From Micromonospora craniellae (GTDB lineage Bacteria; Actinomycetota; Actinomycetes; Mycobacteriales; Micromonosporaceae): a stretch of DNA of 64,000 bases. The notes under the pieces were generated by a model, which was not told the DNA's origin, made no database searches, and was given only the letters and a program-made list of their open reading frames with translations. Both the position numbers and the translations under genes were made by a program. The stretch is from the NCBI RefSeq assembly GCF_014764405.1, contig NZ_CP061725.1, positions 744,001 to 808,000 on the forward strand, written 5' to 3'. This document shows positions 34,697-43,582 of the stretch, in pieces. How positions within the stretch are numbered: position 1 is the first letter of the stretch; the number at the start of each line of letters is the position of its first letter.

Positions 34697-35445
34697 GCGC
34701 CGATGCGGTGGTACTCGCCGGACGACACCTGCGTCTGATGGCACGCCGACCGGCCTCGGTCCTCGGTGCCGTGGTGTTTCCGCTGATCTTCGCGCTGCTG
34801 TTCTTCACCGTCTTCGGACGGGTGATGGAGCGGGCCGGCTACGACTACGTCTTCTACCTGCTCCCGGCGGTCATCGTGCAGGCGTGCTTCTTCACCGCCA
34901 TGGCCAGCGCGGTGCTCTCCGCCGAGGATACGACCGGTGGGACGTTACGACGGTTGCGGACCATGCCGGTGAACCGCTCCGCCCCGATACTCGGCCTGCT
35001 CACGGCCGCTGTCACCCGGGCGGCAGTGTCGATGGTGGTCCTCGTTCCGCTCGCACTGGCGCTGGGATTCCGGTTCCGCGGTTCCTTCCTGGCCACCGCT
35101 GGGTTCGTGGTGCTCCTCCTGGCATTCGCGGCTGCGCTGTGCACGTGTTTCATCGCCATGGGGCTGGCGCTGCGCCGGGTCGAGGCCGTGCAGCCGGCGG
35201 TCAACCTCGTGTACTTTCCGTTCCTGCTACTGTCCAGCGCATTCGCGCCGGCGTCAGCCTTCCCGGCCTGGCTGTGCCCGGTGGTCGAACACCAGCCGGT
35301 CAGCCGGGTCCTCGACGCTTCCCGAGCCCTGGCCGACACTGGCGTGGCTGTGGCTCGCCCACTGCTGTTCGCCGGGCTCTGGCTGGCCGCCCTGACGGTC
35401 CTGGGCCTCGTCCTCGGTACCCGCGCGATGGGAAGGTCGATATGA
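34693..35445 (+). CDS. ABC-2 type permease, first subunit
   Basis: 250 residues, six hydrophobic helices, with the ABC-2 (DrrB-like) pattern DTTGGTLRRLRTMPVNRSAP and the C-terminal SSAFAPASAFPAWLCPVVEHQPVS segment before the last helix. Its ATG overlaps the ATPase stop (ATGA) and its stop overlaps the next start, so translation is coupled. It probably pairs with the following permease as a heterodimer. Confidence 0.92.
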   Translation: MSADAVVLAGRHLRLMARRPASVLGAVVFPLIFALLFFTVFGRVMERAGYDYVFYLLPAVIVQACFFTAMASAVLSAEDTTGGTLRRLRTMPVNRSAPILGLLTAAVTRAAVSMVVLVPLALALGFRFRGSFLATAGFVVLLLAFAAALCTCFIAMGLALRRVEAVQPAVNLVYFPFLLLSSAFAPASAFPAWLCPVVEHQPVSRVLDASRALADTGVAVARPLLFAGLWLAALTVLGLVLGTRAMGRSI

Positions 35446-36230
35446 CCACGACAGACTCCGGTCCGCCGAGGGCCGCACTACTGCGCGACAGCCTGGTCAT
35501 GACCGGCCGGACGCTGCGGGTCACGCTGCGCTTCCCGATCGTACTGTTCATGGCAGTGGCTCTACCGGTGATTCTGCTTTTGCTGATGACGGCGAGCTTC
35601 GCCACCATCGTGCTGCCGGGACAGGGCTACCGTGCGTACGTCAACTTCGCCCTTCCCCTGTTCGCGGTGATGGGTGTTCTCTACTCGACCCTGGCCACCG
35701 GCGCCGCGAGCGTCTCCGACCTACAGTCCGGGTTCGATGCACGGATCCGCACCATGCCGGTCGCCGCAGCGGCGCCGCTCGTCGGCCGGATCGCCGCCGA
35801 GGCCGTACGCAACCTGCTGACGATGCTCGTGGTGGTCGCGGTGGGGACGATCATCGGTTTCCGGTTCACCACCGATCCGGTATCGATCGCGGGGTTCTTC
35901 CTCCTGCCGCTGGTGTTCTCGGCCGGCCTCGTGTGGCTGGTACTCTCCGTGGCCGTGCGTGCGCGCAGCGCAGAGTCGGTCAGCGCATCCCTCAGCGGCG
36001 CCTTCCTCGTCCTGTCGTTCCTGTCCACCGGAATGGTCACGCTGGAGGACCTGCCGGGGTGGGCCCAGCCCATCGCGGCGGTGAACCCGGTGTCACTCAT
36101 GGTCGAGGCGATGCGGGCGCTGGCGCACGGCGACGGCTCGCCGGGCGGGCCGGCGCTGGGGACACTGGCCTGGGCGGTCGGCCTGACGGTCGTTTTCGCA
36201 CCGCTGGCCATCCGCGGCTATCGCCGGTGA
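35442..36230 (+). CDS. ABC-2 type permease, second subunit
   Basis: 262 residues, six hydrophobic helices, DrrB/DrrC-like (VSDLQSGFDARIRTMPVAAAAP; LSTGMVTLEDLPGWAQPIAAVNPVS). It is similar in length and layout to the preceding permease. The ATG overlaps the preceding stop by four bases. It completes an ATPase-permease-permease exporter under the upstream iron box. Confidence 0.92.
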   Translation: MTTTDSGPPRAALLRDSLVMTGRTLRVTLRFPIVLFMAVALPVILLLLMTASFATIVLPGQGYRAYVNFALPLFAVMGVLYSTLATGAASVSDLQSGFDARIRTMPVAAAAPLVGRIAAEAVRNLLTMLVVVAVGTIIGFRFTTDPVSIAGFFLLPLVFSAGLVWLVLSVAVRARSAESVSASLSGAFLVLSFLSTGMVTLEDLPGWAQPIAAVNPVSLMVEAMRALAHGDGSPGGPALGTLAWAVGLTVVFAPLAIRGYRR

Positions 36231-36307
36231 CCGAGGAGCCACCGCGAGGGCGTAGAGCCACACCGCCACGGCCTCGGCAGACCTCTTTTATGGGGGTAGA
36301 CACCCGA

Positions 36308-36335
36308 AACTCGGTTAGGTTAGCCTAACCGAGTT
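36308..36335. promoter_or_regulatory. Second iron box within 28-base palindrome
   Basis: AACTCGGTTAGG-TTAG-CCTAACCGAGTT: exact 12-base arms. The core TTAGGTTAGCCTAACC (36315-36330) matches the IdeR/DmdR1 consensus. It ends 12 bases before the next ATG, so bound repressor would cover the leader and start region. Confidence 0.85.
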
Positions 36336-36346
36336 TGGAGGGGTTG

Positions 36347-38197
36347 ATGACCACGACGGTGAGCACGGATGTGGAGACAGCGCCCGCGCTGTCGGCGGTG
36401 TCGGCTCCGCCGACGGAGGCGGACGCCAGGGCGGAGGCTCGGGCGTCGTCGCAGGCGCTGTCGGAGCTTCTGTCGCCGGCTCGGCCGTCGATCATCCTCG
36501 GCGTGGTTCTCCAGGTGTTCGGCTCCATCGCGACGATTGCTCCCTACGTCGCGATCGCCGAGTTGGCAAAGACCTTCCTCGCCGATGGCCAGGTCGATCA
36601 GGCGAGGGTCTGGTGGATCTCCGTCGCCGTCGTGGTGGCGCTGCTGGCTCGCATGGTGCTGAGTGGTGCCGCCTTGTCGGTGACGCACTTCGCCGACGCC
36701 CGCCTCCAGGGCATCATCCGCACGCGCATCGTGGAGCGACTGGGCCGGGTGCCCCTGGGTTGGTTCACCCGGAACTCGTCGGGGCTGGTGCGCAAGGCGA
36801 CCCAGAACGACATCAACGACATCCACTACCTCGTCGCCCACGGGGCGGTCGAGACCACCGCGGCGATAGCGGTGCCGCTGGCCGGGCTGGCGTACCTCTT
36901 CGTGCTGGACTGGCGACTGGCGCTCGCGGGGATCGCGACCATTCCGATCTACCTGGTGGCGTACGCGGTGATGGCTCGCGGGATGACCGCGAAGATGCTG
37001 GAGATGAACCAGGGGATCGCGCGGATCAGCGCGACGATCGTCGAGTTCGTCTCCGGGATCTCGGTGGTGAAGACCTTCGGGCAGGCCGGTCGTGCTCACG
37101 CCGCCTACCGCAGGGCCGCGACGGAGTTCGGTGACGCCTACGGCGCGTGGGTACGGCCCATGTTGCGCACCGACGCTCTTGCGACGATCCCGATCTCCGC
37201 ACCGGCCGTGCTGCTGGTGAACCTGGCCTTCGGCACCTGGTTCGTACGCGCGGGATGGGTCGGCGTCGTCGACGTGGTGACCGCCGCGCTGGTGGCGATG
37301 TCGCTGCCAGCGGCGATCATGACGGTGAGTTTCAGCATGCAGGCCCGCCGGGAGGCGGCCGCTGCGGCCAGGCGCATCACCGACCTGCTCACCACCCCCG
37401 TGTTGCCCGAGCCGGCCGAGCCACGCTCGCCGGTGTCGGCGGAGGTGCGTTTCGAGGGCGTCGGGTTCAGCTACGACGGGCGACACCGGGTCCTGGAGGA
37501 TGTCGACCTGACCCTGCCCGCCGGGACGGTCACCGCGCTGGTCGGCCCGTCCGGGTCCGGAAAGACGACCCTGGCGACGCTGGTGGCCCGATTCCATGAC
37601 GTCGACGAGGGCAGTGTCTCCCTCGGCGGCGTGGACGTGCGGGACATCGCCATTGGCGAGCTCTACCAGCACGTCGGTTTCGTCCTCCAGGACGTGCAAC
37701 TGTTGCACGCGACGATCGCCGACAACATCCGGCTGGCACGTCCCGAGGCAACCCACGACGAGGTGCGTGACGCCGCGCGGCTGGCCCAGATAGACGATCG
37801 AATCCTCGCTCTCCCCCGTGGTTACGACTCCGTCGTCGGCGAGGACGCCCTGCTGTCCGGAGGAGAGGCGCAGCGGGTCTCGATCGCCCGGGCGATCCTC
37901 GCCGATCCGCCGATTCTGGTACTCGACGAGGCGACCGCCTTCGCCGACCCGGAGTCCGAGTCCCGCATCCAGACCGCGCTCGCACAGTTGGTCGGCGGTC
38001 GCACGTTGCTGGTGATCGCCCACCGGCTCTCCTCGATCGTCGCCGCCGACCAGATCGTCGTCCTCGACCGCGGCCGCATCGCCGAGACCGGCACACACGA
38101 GGAGTTGCTCGCCGCCAACGGGACGTACGCGCGGATGTGGCGTGCCCACCAGGAGGGCGCGTACTCGGCCGTGGCCGGAGAGGGAGACCACCGATGA
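36347..38197 (+). CDS. Iron-regulated ABC transporter, IrtA/YbtP-like half-transporter
   Basis: 616 residues: an N-terminal transmembrane domain of about six helices (about 45-310) fused to an ATPase (Walker A GPSGSGKTT, signature LSGGEAQR, Walker B ILVLDEAT). Exporter-fold proteins of this kind import siderophores as heterodimers in mycobacteria (IrtAB) and Yersinia (YbtPQ). No siderophore-interacting (SIP) reductase domain is fused at the N-terminus, unlike mycobacterial IrtA. GGAGGGG precedes the ATG at 36347. An iron box lies immediately upstream. Coupled to the next gene by ATGA. Confidence 0.88.
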   Translation: MTTTVSTDVETAPALSAVSAPPTEADARAEARASSQALSELLSPARPSIILGVVLQVFGSIATIAPYVAIAELAKTFLADGQVDQARVWWISVAVVVALLARMVLSGAALSVTHFADARLQGIIRTRIVERLGRVPLGWFTRNSSGLVRKATQNDINDIHYLVAHGAVETTAAIAVPLAGLAYLFVLDWRLALAGIATIPIYLVAYAVMARGMTAKMLEMNQGIARISATIVEFVSGISVVKTFGQAGRAHAAYRRAATEFGDAYGAWVRPMLRTDALATIPISAPAVLLVNLAFGTWFVRAGWVGVVDVVTAALVAMSLPAAIMTVSFSMQARREAAAAARRITDLLTTPVLPEPAEPRSPVSAEVRFEGVGFSYDGRHRVLEDVDLTLPAGTVTALVGPSGSGKTTLATLVARFHDVDEGSVSLGGVDVRDIAIGELYQHVGFVLQDVQLLHATIADNIRLARPEATHDEVRDAARLAQIDDRILALPRGYDSVVGEDALLSGGEAQRVSIARAILADPPILVLDEATAFADPESESRIQTALAQLVGGRTLLVIAHRLSSIVAADQIVVLDRGRIAETGTHEELLAANGTYARMWRAHQEGAYSAVAGEGDHR

Positions 38198-39954
38198 TCC
38201 GCCAGCTACGCCGCGTCCTCGGACCGGAGCATCAGCGCGAGTACACCCGGTTCCTGGTGTGGGCGAGCGTCTACGGCGTCCTCCAGGGATTCGCGGTGAG
38301 CCTGCTCGTCCCGATCGCCCGCAGTCTCGCCGACGGCGACTGGGCGGCCACCTGGCGATGGATCGGCGTCCTCGCGATCGCGGTGATCGGCTGCGGGATC
38401 GCGCACTATGTCCAGGCGATGCGCGCCTTCGGCGTGGCACTGGTCGTCCTGCGCACGATGCATCTGAACATCGGAGACCATCTCGTCACGCTCCCGATCG
38501 GCTGGTTCGCCGGCAAGACCGGCAGCGTCGCCCAGGTCGCCTCCAAGGGCACGATGGCCGCCGGAAGTGCCGCCGCCCACCTGATGACTCCGGTCGTGAT
38601 CGGCATGGCGGCCCCCGCCTCGGTGACCGTTTCGATGTTCTTCTTCGACTGGCGGATCGGCGTGGCCCTGCTCGTCGCGGCACCGCTGATCGCGCTGGCG
38701 GCACGCATCGCGAGCAGCTTCATCGCAAAGAGCGAACACGCCACACACAGGGCCGCCGCCGAGTCCAGCGAGCGGGTCATCGAGTTCGCCCGCTGCCAAC
38801 CGGTGCTCCGCGCCTTCGGCCGTACGTCCGACACCGGATACGCACCGCTGCGCGATGCCATCAAGGTTCAGCAGACGGTGGCACGGCGCACCATGGTCGA
38901 GTCGGTCCTCGGGCTCGCGCTCAATGGCCTGGCTGTCCAGTTGGTGTTCACCGGCCTCGTCGTCCTCGCCGCCGTCCTCGCACTCGGCGGCGAACTGAGC
39001 GGCATCGATCTGCTTGCCCTCCTCGGAGTGGCCACGCGGTTCGTCCAGCCGCTGATGGAGATCGGTGAGTACGGGGGCGCGCTTCGCCAGGTCCGTGGCG
39101 AACTGACCCGCATACAGGGCATCATGGACACCCGGCCGCTACCCGAGCCGTCCCAGGCGGCCGCCGTGTCCGCCGCTGGCACAGTCGAGTTCGACCACGT
39201 CGATTTCGGCTACGTTCCCGGAACACCCCTGCTCAAGGATCTCAGCCTCACCGTGCCGCCGCGCACCATGACCGCACTCGTCGGGCCATCCGGATCCGGC
39301 AAGACCACGATCATCCGGCTCATCGCCCGGTTCTACGACGTCGACGCCGGCACGGTCCGCGTCGGCGGCGTCGACGTACGCGACCAGACAGCCGAGGACC
39401 ACATGGCTCAACTCGCCCTGGTCTTCCAGGACGTCTACCTCTTCGACGACACGCTGCGCGAGAACATCCGCCTCGGCCGCCCGGACGCGACGGAGGCGGA
39501 GATCGACGAAGCCGCACACCTGGCCGGGGTCACCGAGATCGCCGACCGCCTTCCCGCCGGCTGGAACACCCGTGTCGGGGAGGCCGGAAGCGCCCTGTCC
39601 GGTGGCGAACGTCAACGCGTCTCGGTCGCCCGTGCGATCCTCAAGCGCGCACCGATCGTGCTACTCGACGAGGCGACCGCCGCTCTCGACCCGGAGAACG
39701 AACGGTACTTGCAACGCTCTCTCGAAACTCTCCGCGAGCACGCCACTCTCATCGTCATCGCCCACAGACTCAGCACCGTCGTCAACGCCGACCAGATCAT
39801 CGTGCTCAACGACCACGGACGCATCGCCGAACGCGGCAGCCACGACGACCTCCTCGCACAGGGCGGGCGGTACGCCGCGTTCTGGCACGAGCGATCCAGC
39901 ATCCGCGGATGGCGGCTGGCGGCTGGGGCGACGCCTCACACCGGCTCGTCCTGA
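38194..39954 (+). CDS. Iron-regulated ABC transporter, IrtB/YbtQ-like half-transporter
   Basis: 586 residues with the same exporter-type plan: transmembrane region (about 15-300), then ATPase (GPSGSGKTT, LSGGERQR, IVLLDEATAALD). It is clearly the heterodimer partner of the preceding gene, whose stop it overlaps. The two iron boxes place this pair and the DrrABC-like exporter in the same regulon: one set could secrete and the other retrieve the same chelator (inference). No siderophore synthesis gene is in the window. Confidence 0.88.
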   Translation: MIRQLRRVLGPEHQREYTRFLVWASVYGVLQGFAVSLLVPIARSLADGDWAATWRWIGVLAIAVIGCGIAHYVQAMRAFGVALVVLRTMHLNIGDHLVTLPIGWFAGKTGSVAQVASKGTMAAGSAAAHLMTPVVIGMAAPASVTVSMFFFDWRIGVALLVAAPLIALAARIASSFIAKSEHATHRAAAESSERVIEFARCQPVLRAFGRTSDTGYAPLRDAIKVQQTVARRTMVESVLGLALNGLAVQLVFTGLVVLAAVLALGGELSGIDLLALLGVATRFVQPLMEIGEYGGALRQVRGELTRIQGIMDTRPLPEPSQAAAVSAAGTVEFDHVDFGYVPGTPLLKDLSLTVPPRTMTALVGPSGSGKTTIIRLIARFYDVDAGTVRVGGVDVRDQTAEDHMAQLALVFQDVYLFDDTLRENIRLGRPDATEAEIDEAAHLAGVTEIADRLPAGWNTRVGEAGSALSGGERQRVSVARAILKRAPIVLLDEATAALDPENERYLQRSLETLREHATLIVIAHRLSTVVNADQIIVLNDHGRIAERGSHDDLLAQGGRYAAFWHERSSIRGWRLAAGATPHTGSS

Positions 39955-39967
39955 ACGGGCGACACAC

Positions 39968-40753
39968 GTGACGAGAACGCCCAGGCGGCGGGGCCGGCCA
40001 CCATCGGTATCCCGCGAGACGATCGCTCGCGCGGTCATCGACGTCGGCTTCCCGAACCTCACCTTCGCCGCAGTCCGTAGACGTCTCGGCGTCGGCGAGT
40101 CCACCCTGTTCCGCCATGCACCGGACCGCGACGAACTGATCCGCATCACCCTGGACCATGTGATCGAGCAGACGCGGTGGCCCTCACTGGACGCACCATG
40201 GCGGGAGGTGCTCAGGGCGTACGCGCTCACGCTCTGGCACGCCTGGGCGGCATACCCCGGTGCGGCCACCGCTGCCGTACCGGGGAACCTTCCACTGGCA
40301 GCGATGCGGCTCGTGGACGACCTCTGCGCGATGTTGATGCGCCAGGGCTTCACCGCGGAGAACGCCGTGCTGGCCTGCGACATCGTCTTCGACCTGGTCA
40401 ACGACAACCGACGCGGTGTCGAGCACCTCGACACCGTGGTCCGCGACGCCGGGCCGGACCGCGGCCACCTGCACGAACTATGGACACACACGCCACCACC
40501 CGAGCCAGCCGAACACGCTGCCACCCCAGCCGAACGCAGTCAGATCCACGCCGCGATGCGAGCCGCGATCACCGCAGCGCCGATCAACTGGTTCGCGGAC
40601 AAACTCGCCGTGGTCCTCGACGGCATAGATTGCACACTCGCCCCAGGCCCCCGCCCTCGCGGACCTGACGGAGGTCGACGCCCCGGCGTGTCGGAGGATC
40701 ACGCCGCCGGGGCTGGCAGGTGTGCGGACCGGACTGGTCAAGCCGGTATCTGA
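39968..40753 (+). CDS. TetR-family regulator
   Basis: 261 residues. The N-terminal helix-turn-helix follows the RRRGRPPSVSRETIARA pattern, with GVGESTLFRHAPDRDELIRI as the recognition part. The long helical ligand domain ends in a low-complexity tail. It starts 13 bases after the transporter gene and is probably co-transcribed, so it may respond to the transported compound. The GTG start is chosen from the family position of the HTH. Confidence 0.85.
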   Translation: MTRTPRRRGRPPSVSRETIARAVIDVGFPNLTFAAVRRRLGVGESTLFRHAPDRDELIRITLDHVIEQTRWPSLDAPWREVLRAYALTLWHAWAAYPGAATAAVPGNLPLAAMRLVDDLCAMLMRQGFTAENAVLACDIVFDLVNDNRRGVEHLDTVVRDAGPDRGHLHELWTHTPPPEPAEHAATPAERSQIHAAMRAAITAAPINWFADKLAVVLDGIDCTLAPGPRPRGPDGGRRPGVSEDHAAGAGRCADRTGQAGI

Positions 40754-40840
40754 CGGCTCCCCGGCATTCCCGGACACGTTCGACGCCGCGCCGAACTGGT
40801 AGCTGACGGCATCGGACATCATGATGGCGTGGGTGACCTT

Positions 40841-41542
40841 ATGATCAATCTGCTGGCGAGCGTCATCGCCGGTACGGCCGTCTGGCTCTCGGGGTTCCTG
40901 TTACGTCGACGCAAGCTGAACCGGGCACGGTCCTTCTTTGGCCTGGCCGCCGGAGCGAGCTGCCTCCTGGTGGTGTCCCGGCACGCGTCGTCGCCGCGTG
41001 AGTTCAGCGTCCACCGCCGCGACGTCGCCGCGCTGGTGGAGTTGGCGACCATCGCCCGGGAGTGCGGAGCGCACGCGGACCGGGTCGGCGAGGACCAGCC
41101 GACCGGGGAGATCGGCCGGCTGACCGAGTTCTGCGTCGGTGGCCCCGGCGGTGCGAGCCCGCGCAGCGTCACGCACCTACGCGCGATCCTGCGCGGCGTG
41201 ACGTACGAGATCTTCGACGAGGAGAAGCGTCGGAGGTCGTTCACGGTCGGCGGCACCGAGTACGTCGGCAGCCCGGAGATCAGCTATGTCCTGCTCGCCC
41301 GGTTCTGGGGGCCGGTCGGTGGACGCCCGGTCTTCTTCATCGGTGGCCTGACCGCCGGCAGCAACCTCGCCGCCGCCCGCTACCTGACCACGCATCACCC
41401 GGAACTCGCCCGCACCTACGGCGCCGACCGACCGTTCGCGCTGGTACTGCGCATCATCGAGCCGGCCGCGTACGGCACCGACTTCACCGAACTGGTCGCC
41501 GACGTCACCGACGTGGCGTTCCAGCCGGAGCCTCATCGGTGA
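40841..41542 (+). CDS. Unrecognised protein with N-terminal membrane segment
   Basis: 233 residues. One hydrophobic segment at the N-terminus (INLLASVIAGTAVWLSGFLL) is followed by basic residues, then a soluble domain with alternating strands and helices (CLLVVSRHASS, then RDVAALVELATIA, then FFIGGLTAGSNLAAARYL), suggestive of a Rossmann-like sensor or enzyme fold. Conserved-looking Gly clusters (VGGPGGAS; IGGLTAGSN) could bind a nucleotide. I cannot name the family. The start could also be the GTG 12 bases upstream. The neighbours do not indicate a role. Confidence 0.65.
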   Translation: MINLLASVIAGTAVWLSGFLLRRRKLNRARSFFGLAAGASCLLVVSRHASSPREFSVHRRDVAALVELATIARECGAHADRVGEDQPTGEIGRLTEFCVGGPGGASPRSVTHLRAILRGVTYEIFDEEKRRRSFTVGGTEYVGSPEISYVLLARFWGPVGGRPVFFIGGLTAGSNLAAARYLTTHHPELARTYGADRPFALVLRIIEPAAYGTDFTELVADVTDVAFQPEPHR

Positions 41543-41689
41543 CGTAGGGCTCGGCCGCCTCCAGCCGGGGCACCTTCACTCCCCGCCTGGGCCCGCTTCC
41601 GCCAGGTAGTGTCGGCCCGATCCTCCCGCCCGCCGTCAGTATCCGGCGGGCGCTGACCGGATGCGGGACTCGTCTGTGACCATCATGGG

Positions 41690-41780
41690 ATGTCCACACA
41701 CATCGACATCGGCGAAGTCGTGCGGCGCACCGGTGTCCCGGTCTCCACCCTGCACCTGTGGGAACGTCGCGGGCTGATGT
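41690..41780 (+). pseudogene. N-terminal fragment of MerR-family regulator
   Basis: MSTHIDIGEVVRRTGVPVS followed by TLHLWERRGLM is the first helix-turn-helix and start of the wing of a MerR-type regulator. After about 30 codons the similarity stops and the frame runs into unrelated sequence fused to another gene fragment. Confidence 0.7.
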
Positions 41781-41933
41781 CTCACTCTCACAGAGATCGC
41801 CACCGTGCTCGGGCCAATCGTGTTCTTCCTCTCGGCGCAGTGGCACTACATCCCGTTCGAAGAGCGGCGCATGCTGGCGACGTTCGGACCCGCCTACCGA
41901 GAATACGCACGCCGGGTTCGCAGGTGGATCTGA
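41781..41933 (+). pseudogene. C-terminal fragment of isoprenylcysteine methyltransferase-like membrane protein
   Basis: In a frame different from the MerR fragment, the sequence from 41787 reads LTEIATVLGPIVFFLSAQW, then HYIPFEERRMLATFGPAYREYARRVRRWI and a TGA at 41931. An RxLxxxFGxxYxxYxxxVxRWI ending is typical of the ICMT/phospholipid methyltransferase family. Only about 48 codons remain. Junction with the MerR piece at about 41780 indicates a deletion. Confidence 0.7.
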
Positions 41934-42087
41934 CCTGTCTCGAACAGGGGACTCCTCGTACGGCAGCCGCCATTAGCAGCTTGACCTGCTGGGACGCGGT
42001 GGGGGTGGTGTCTGTCATGGAGGCAGCCACCTGTTGATCTTGTTCTTGTGAGGACATCAAGAAGCCATCATCGCCCGCGGCACCGAC

Positions 42088-42177
42088 TAAAACGACGCCG
42101 GTCACCGTCCACGACGCCCGGCGCAGCTGCGCGTCAAGCCGCCCGCCCACAAGCACCTGGCCAGCCAAACACGCCGT
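42088..42177 (+). pseudogene. Fragment of tyrosine integrase catalytic domain
   Basis: The frame reads KTTPVTVHDARRSCASSRP, the HxxR box of phage-type (pSAM2-like) integrases, where the family has ITVHDARRTCASLL. Nothing recognisable lies upstream, and the sequence decays after the box. The same box appears in altered form near 50820 in the integrase next to tRNA-Val, so this is probably a relic of another, older element or of a rearranged copy. Confidence 0.55.
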
Positions 42178-42180
42178 AGG

Positions 42181-42822
42181 TCACGTCTCCGGATCAGCAG
42201 GCTTGGCCGCGTACTCGAACTCGACGTCTTTGACACCTTTCCCCTCGAACAGGGTCAGCCCTTCGTCGTCGCACAGCCTGCGGATGACAGGAATGAGCTC
42301 TTGCCGGGTGCCGAAGGCGACGCCCTTGATTCCCTTGATGCCATTGGGGTGCACGTATCCCTCCGGAGGGCGCACGTCCACGTTGAAGGTGCTGCTCAAC
42401 ACCGGAAGCTGCATGTCGTCCGGGAAGATGCCACGGAAACGGATCCTTCGGCCCTTCGGGTCGGTCCTGCCCGACCTACCCTTGAGGTAGGTCAACTTCG
42501 CCTCATCGAGAATCTTCTGTTCCTGTTCGATGTCCAGCCTGTCATTCTCGAGGGCCAGTCCGATGAGGCCTTCCTCCGCCCGATCCCAAGCATCCAGCCG
42601 GTCGATGAAGGCGCCCTTCCCGAAGAGCCTGAAAACTTGCTTGGCAAACCCAGGCATCCCCGTCGACCCGAGCAGTTCGAAATAGGGCCCCTCGGCGAAG
42701 TAGATCAGCGCATTGGAGGAGTTTTTCGCCTTCCCGTACTCCACCGTGAAGCCCTTGGCGGTGTACTCCTCGACCGCCCGATCGAGGTCGTTCACCTTGT
42801 AGATGACATGGCCAAGCTTCAT
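42181..42822 (-). CDS. VOC-superfamily (glyoxalase-like) protein
   Basis: 213 residues. The N-terminal half starts MKLGHVIYKVNDLDRAVEEYTAKGFTVE in the manner of vicinal-oxygen-chelate domains, with a matching C-terminal strand set (GVAFGTRQELIPVIRRL). The sequence has visibly lower G+C and more A/T third positions than its neighbours, and Lys is frequent, suggesting recent acquisition. Function unknown; metal-binding residues cannot be assigned. TGGAGTG may be its ribosome site. Confidence 0.7.
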   Translation of the reverse strand: MKLGHVIYKVNDLDRAVEEYTAKGFTVEYGKAKNSSNALIYFAEGPYFELLGSTGMPGFAKQVFRLFGKGAFIDRLDAWDRAEEGLIGLALENDRLDIEQEQKILDEAKLTYLKGRSGRTDPKGRRIRFRGIFPDDMQLPVLSSTFNVDVRPPEGYVHPNGIKGIKGVAFGTRQELIPVIRRLCDDEGLTLFEGKGVKDVEFEYAAKPADPET

Positions 42823-42968
42823 CGCGTCACTCCAGGCAGCCGTCGGGGCGTCGATCAGCCGCAGTGCTCGGTTGCCGCACCTAAACCGCACTCAGGCCTA
42901 CCTCACCAGCCTATCCGTCAGACGCCAGCGCTGTCAGGACCACACCGGCTCATGCCGCCGGGCGAAGG

Positions 42969-43579
42969 TCAACGCGGTGGCGGGAGGTGCACGAGCGTCG
43001 GCGGGGCGGTGGCGTCGCGGACGACCTGAGCGAGTACGTCCCGGCCCGCCGGACGGTGTCGGATCTCGGCCGGCGCCACGCGGGCGGCCCCCATCAGCGC
43101 CCGGCCGGCACTGATCGGATCATCCGTTCGCAGGTACGCGCGGGCGGCGTCGATCAGGTGCGCGGCCCTGTGCTCCACGGGCAGCCACCGCCAGCCGTCC
43201 CGGTCGGTCACCTTCTCGTGCCAGGCCACCGCGTCTCCTCCGTCGCCCAACTCCACCGCTGCGGCCACCGGGCCGTCTGCACCGCCGTCGGCCCGAACCC
43301 GGTGCGATGGTGGTCATGCCCGTCACCGACCTGGACGGCCAGCACTGCCGCCTCGTCGAGCAGATCGGCCACCGCCGCCTCGTCCCCGCAGCGGGCGGCA
43401 GCCAGCCACGCCAGGTCCGGCGCACCCAGCTTCACCAACAACGACGCGGTGATCCGGTACGCCTCCACGAGCGGCCCCCGACCCGCCACCCGGTCCGCCG
43501 CATGGGCGCGCTCGACGTCGGCCAGCAACTCCGGCAGCCGGTCAGCCACCCGGGCGTAGCGGGCATGCTGGAATCCCAT
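42969..43579 (-). pseudogene. Frameshifted C-terminal part of an XRE-type regulator
   Basis: The first part (from 43579) reads VADRLPELLADVERAHA and VEAYRITASLLVKLGAPDLAWLAA, the helical repeat region seen in actinomycete XRE regulators. Near 43265 the reading must shift frame to continue as AAAVELGDGGDAVAWHEKV and PVEHRAAHLIDAARAY to the stop at 42969. The HTH domain is absent, and part of the repeat region between WLAAARC and GDEAAV seems deleted. Not a functional regulator. Confidence 0.75.
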
Positions 43580-43582
43580 CGG

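Noticed and set aside
36320..38440. A 2.1-kb minus-strand open frame opposite the IrtA-like gene
   Set aside because: The plus-strand frame has ABC Walker and signature motifs and an iron box before its start.
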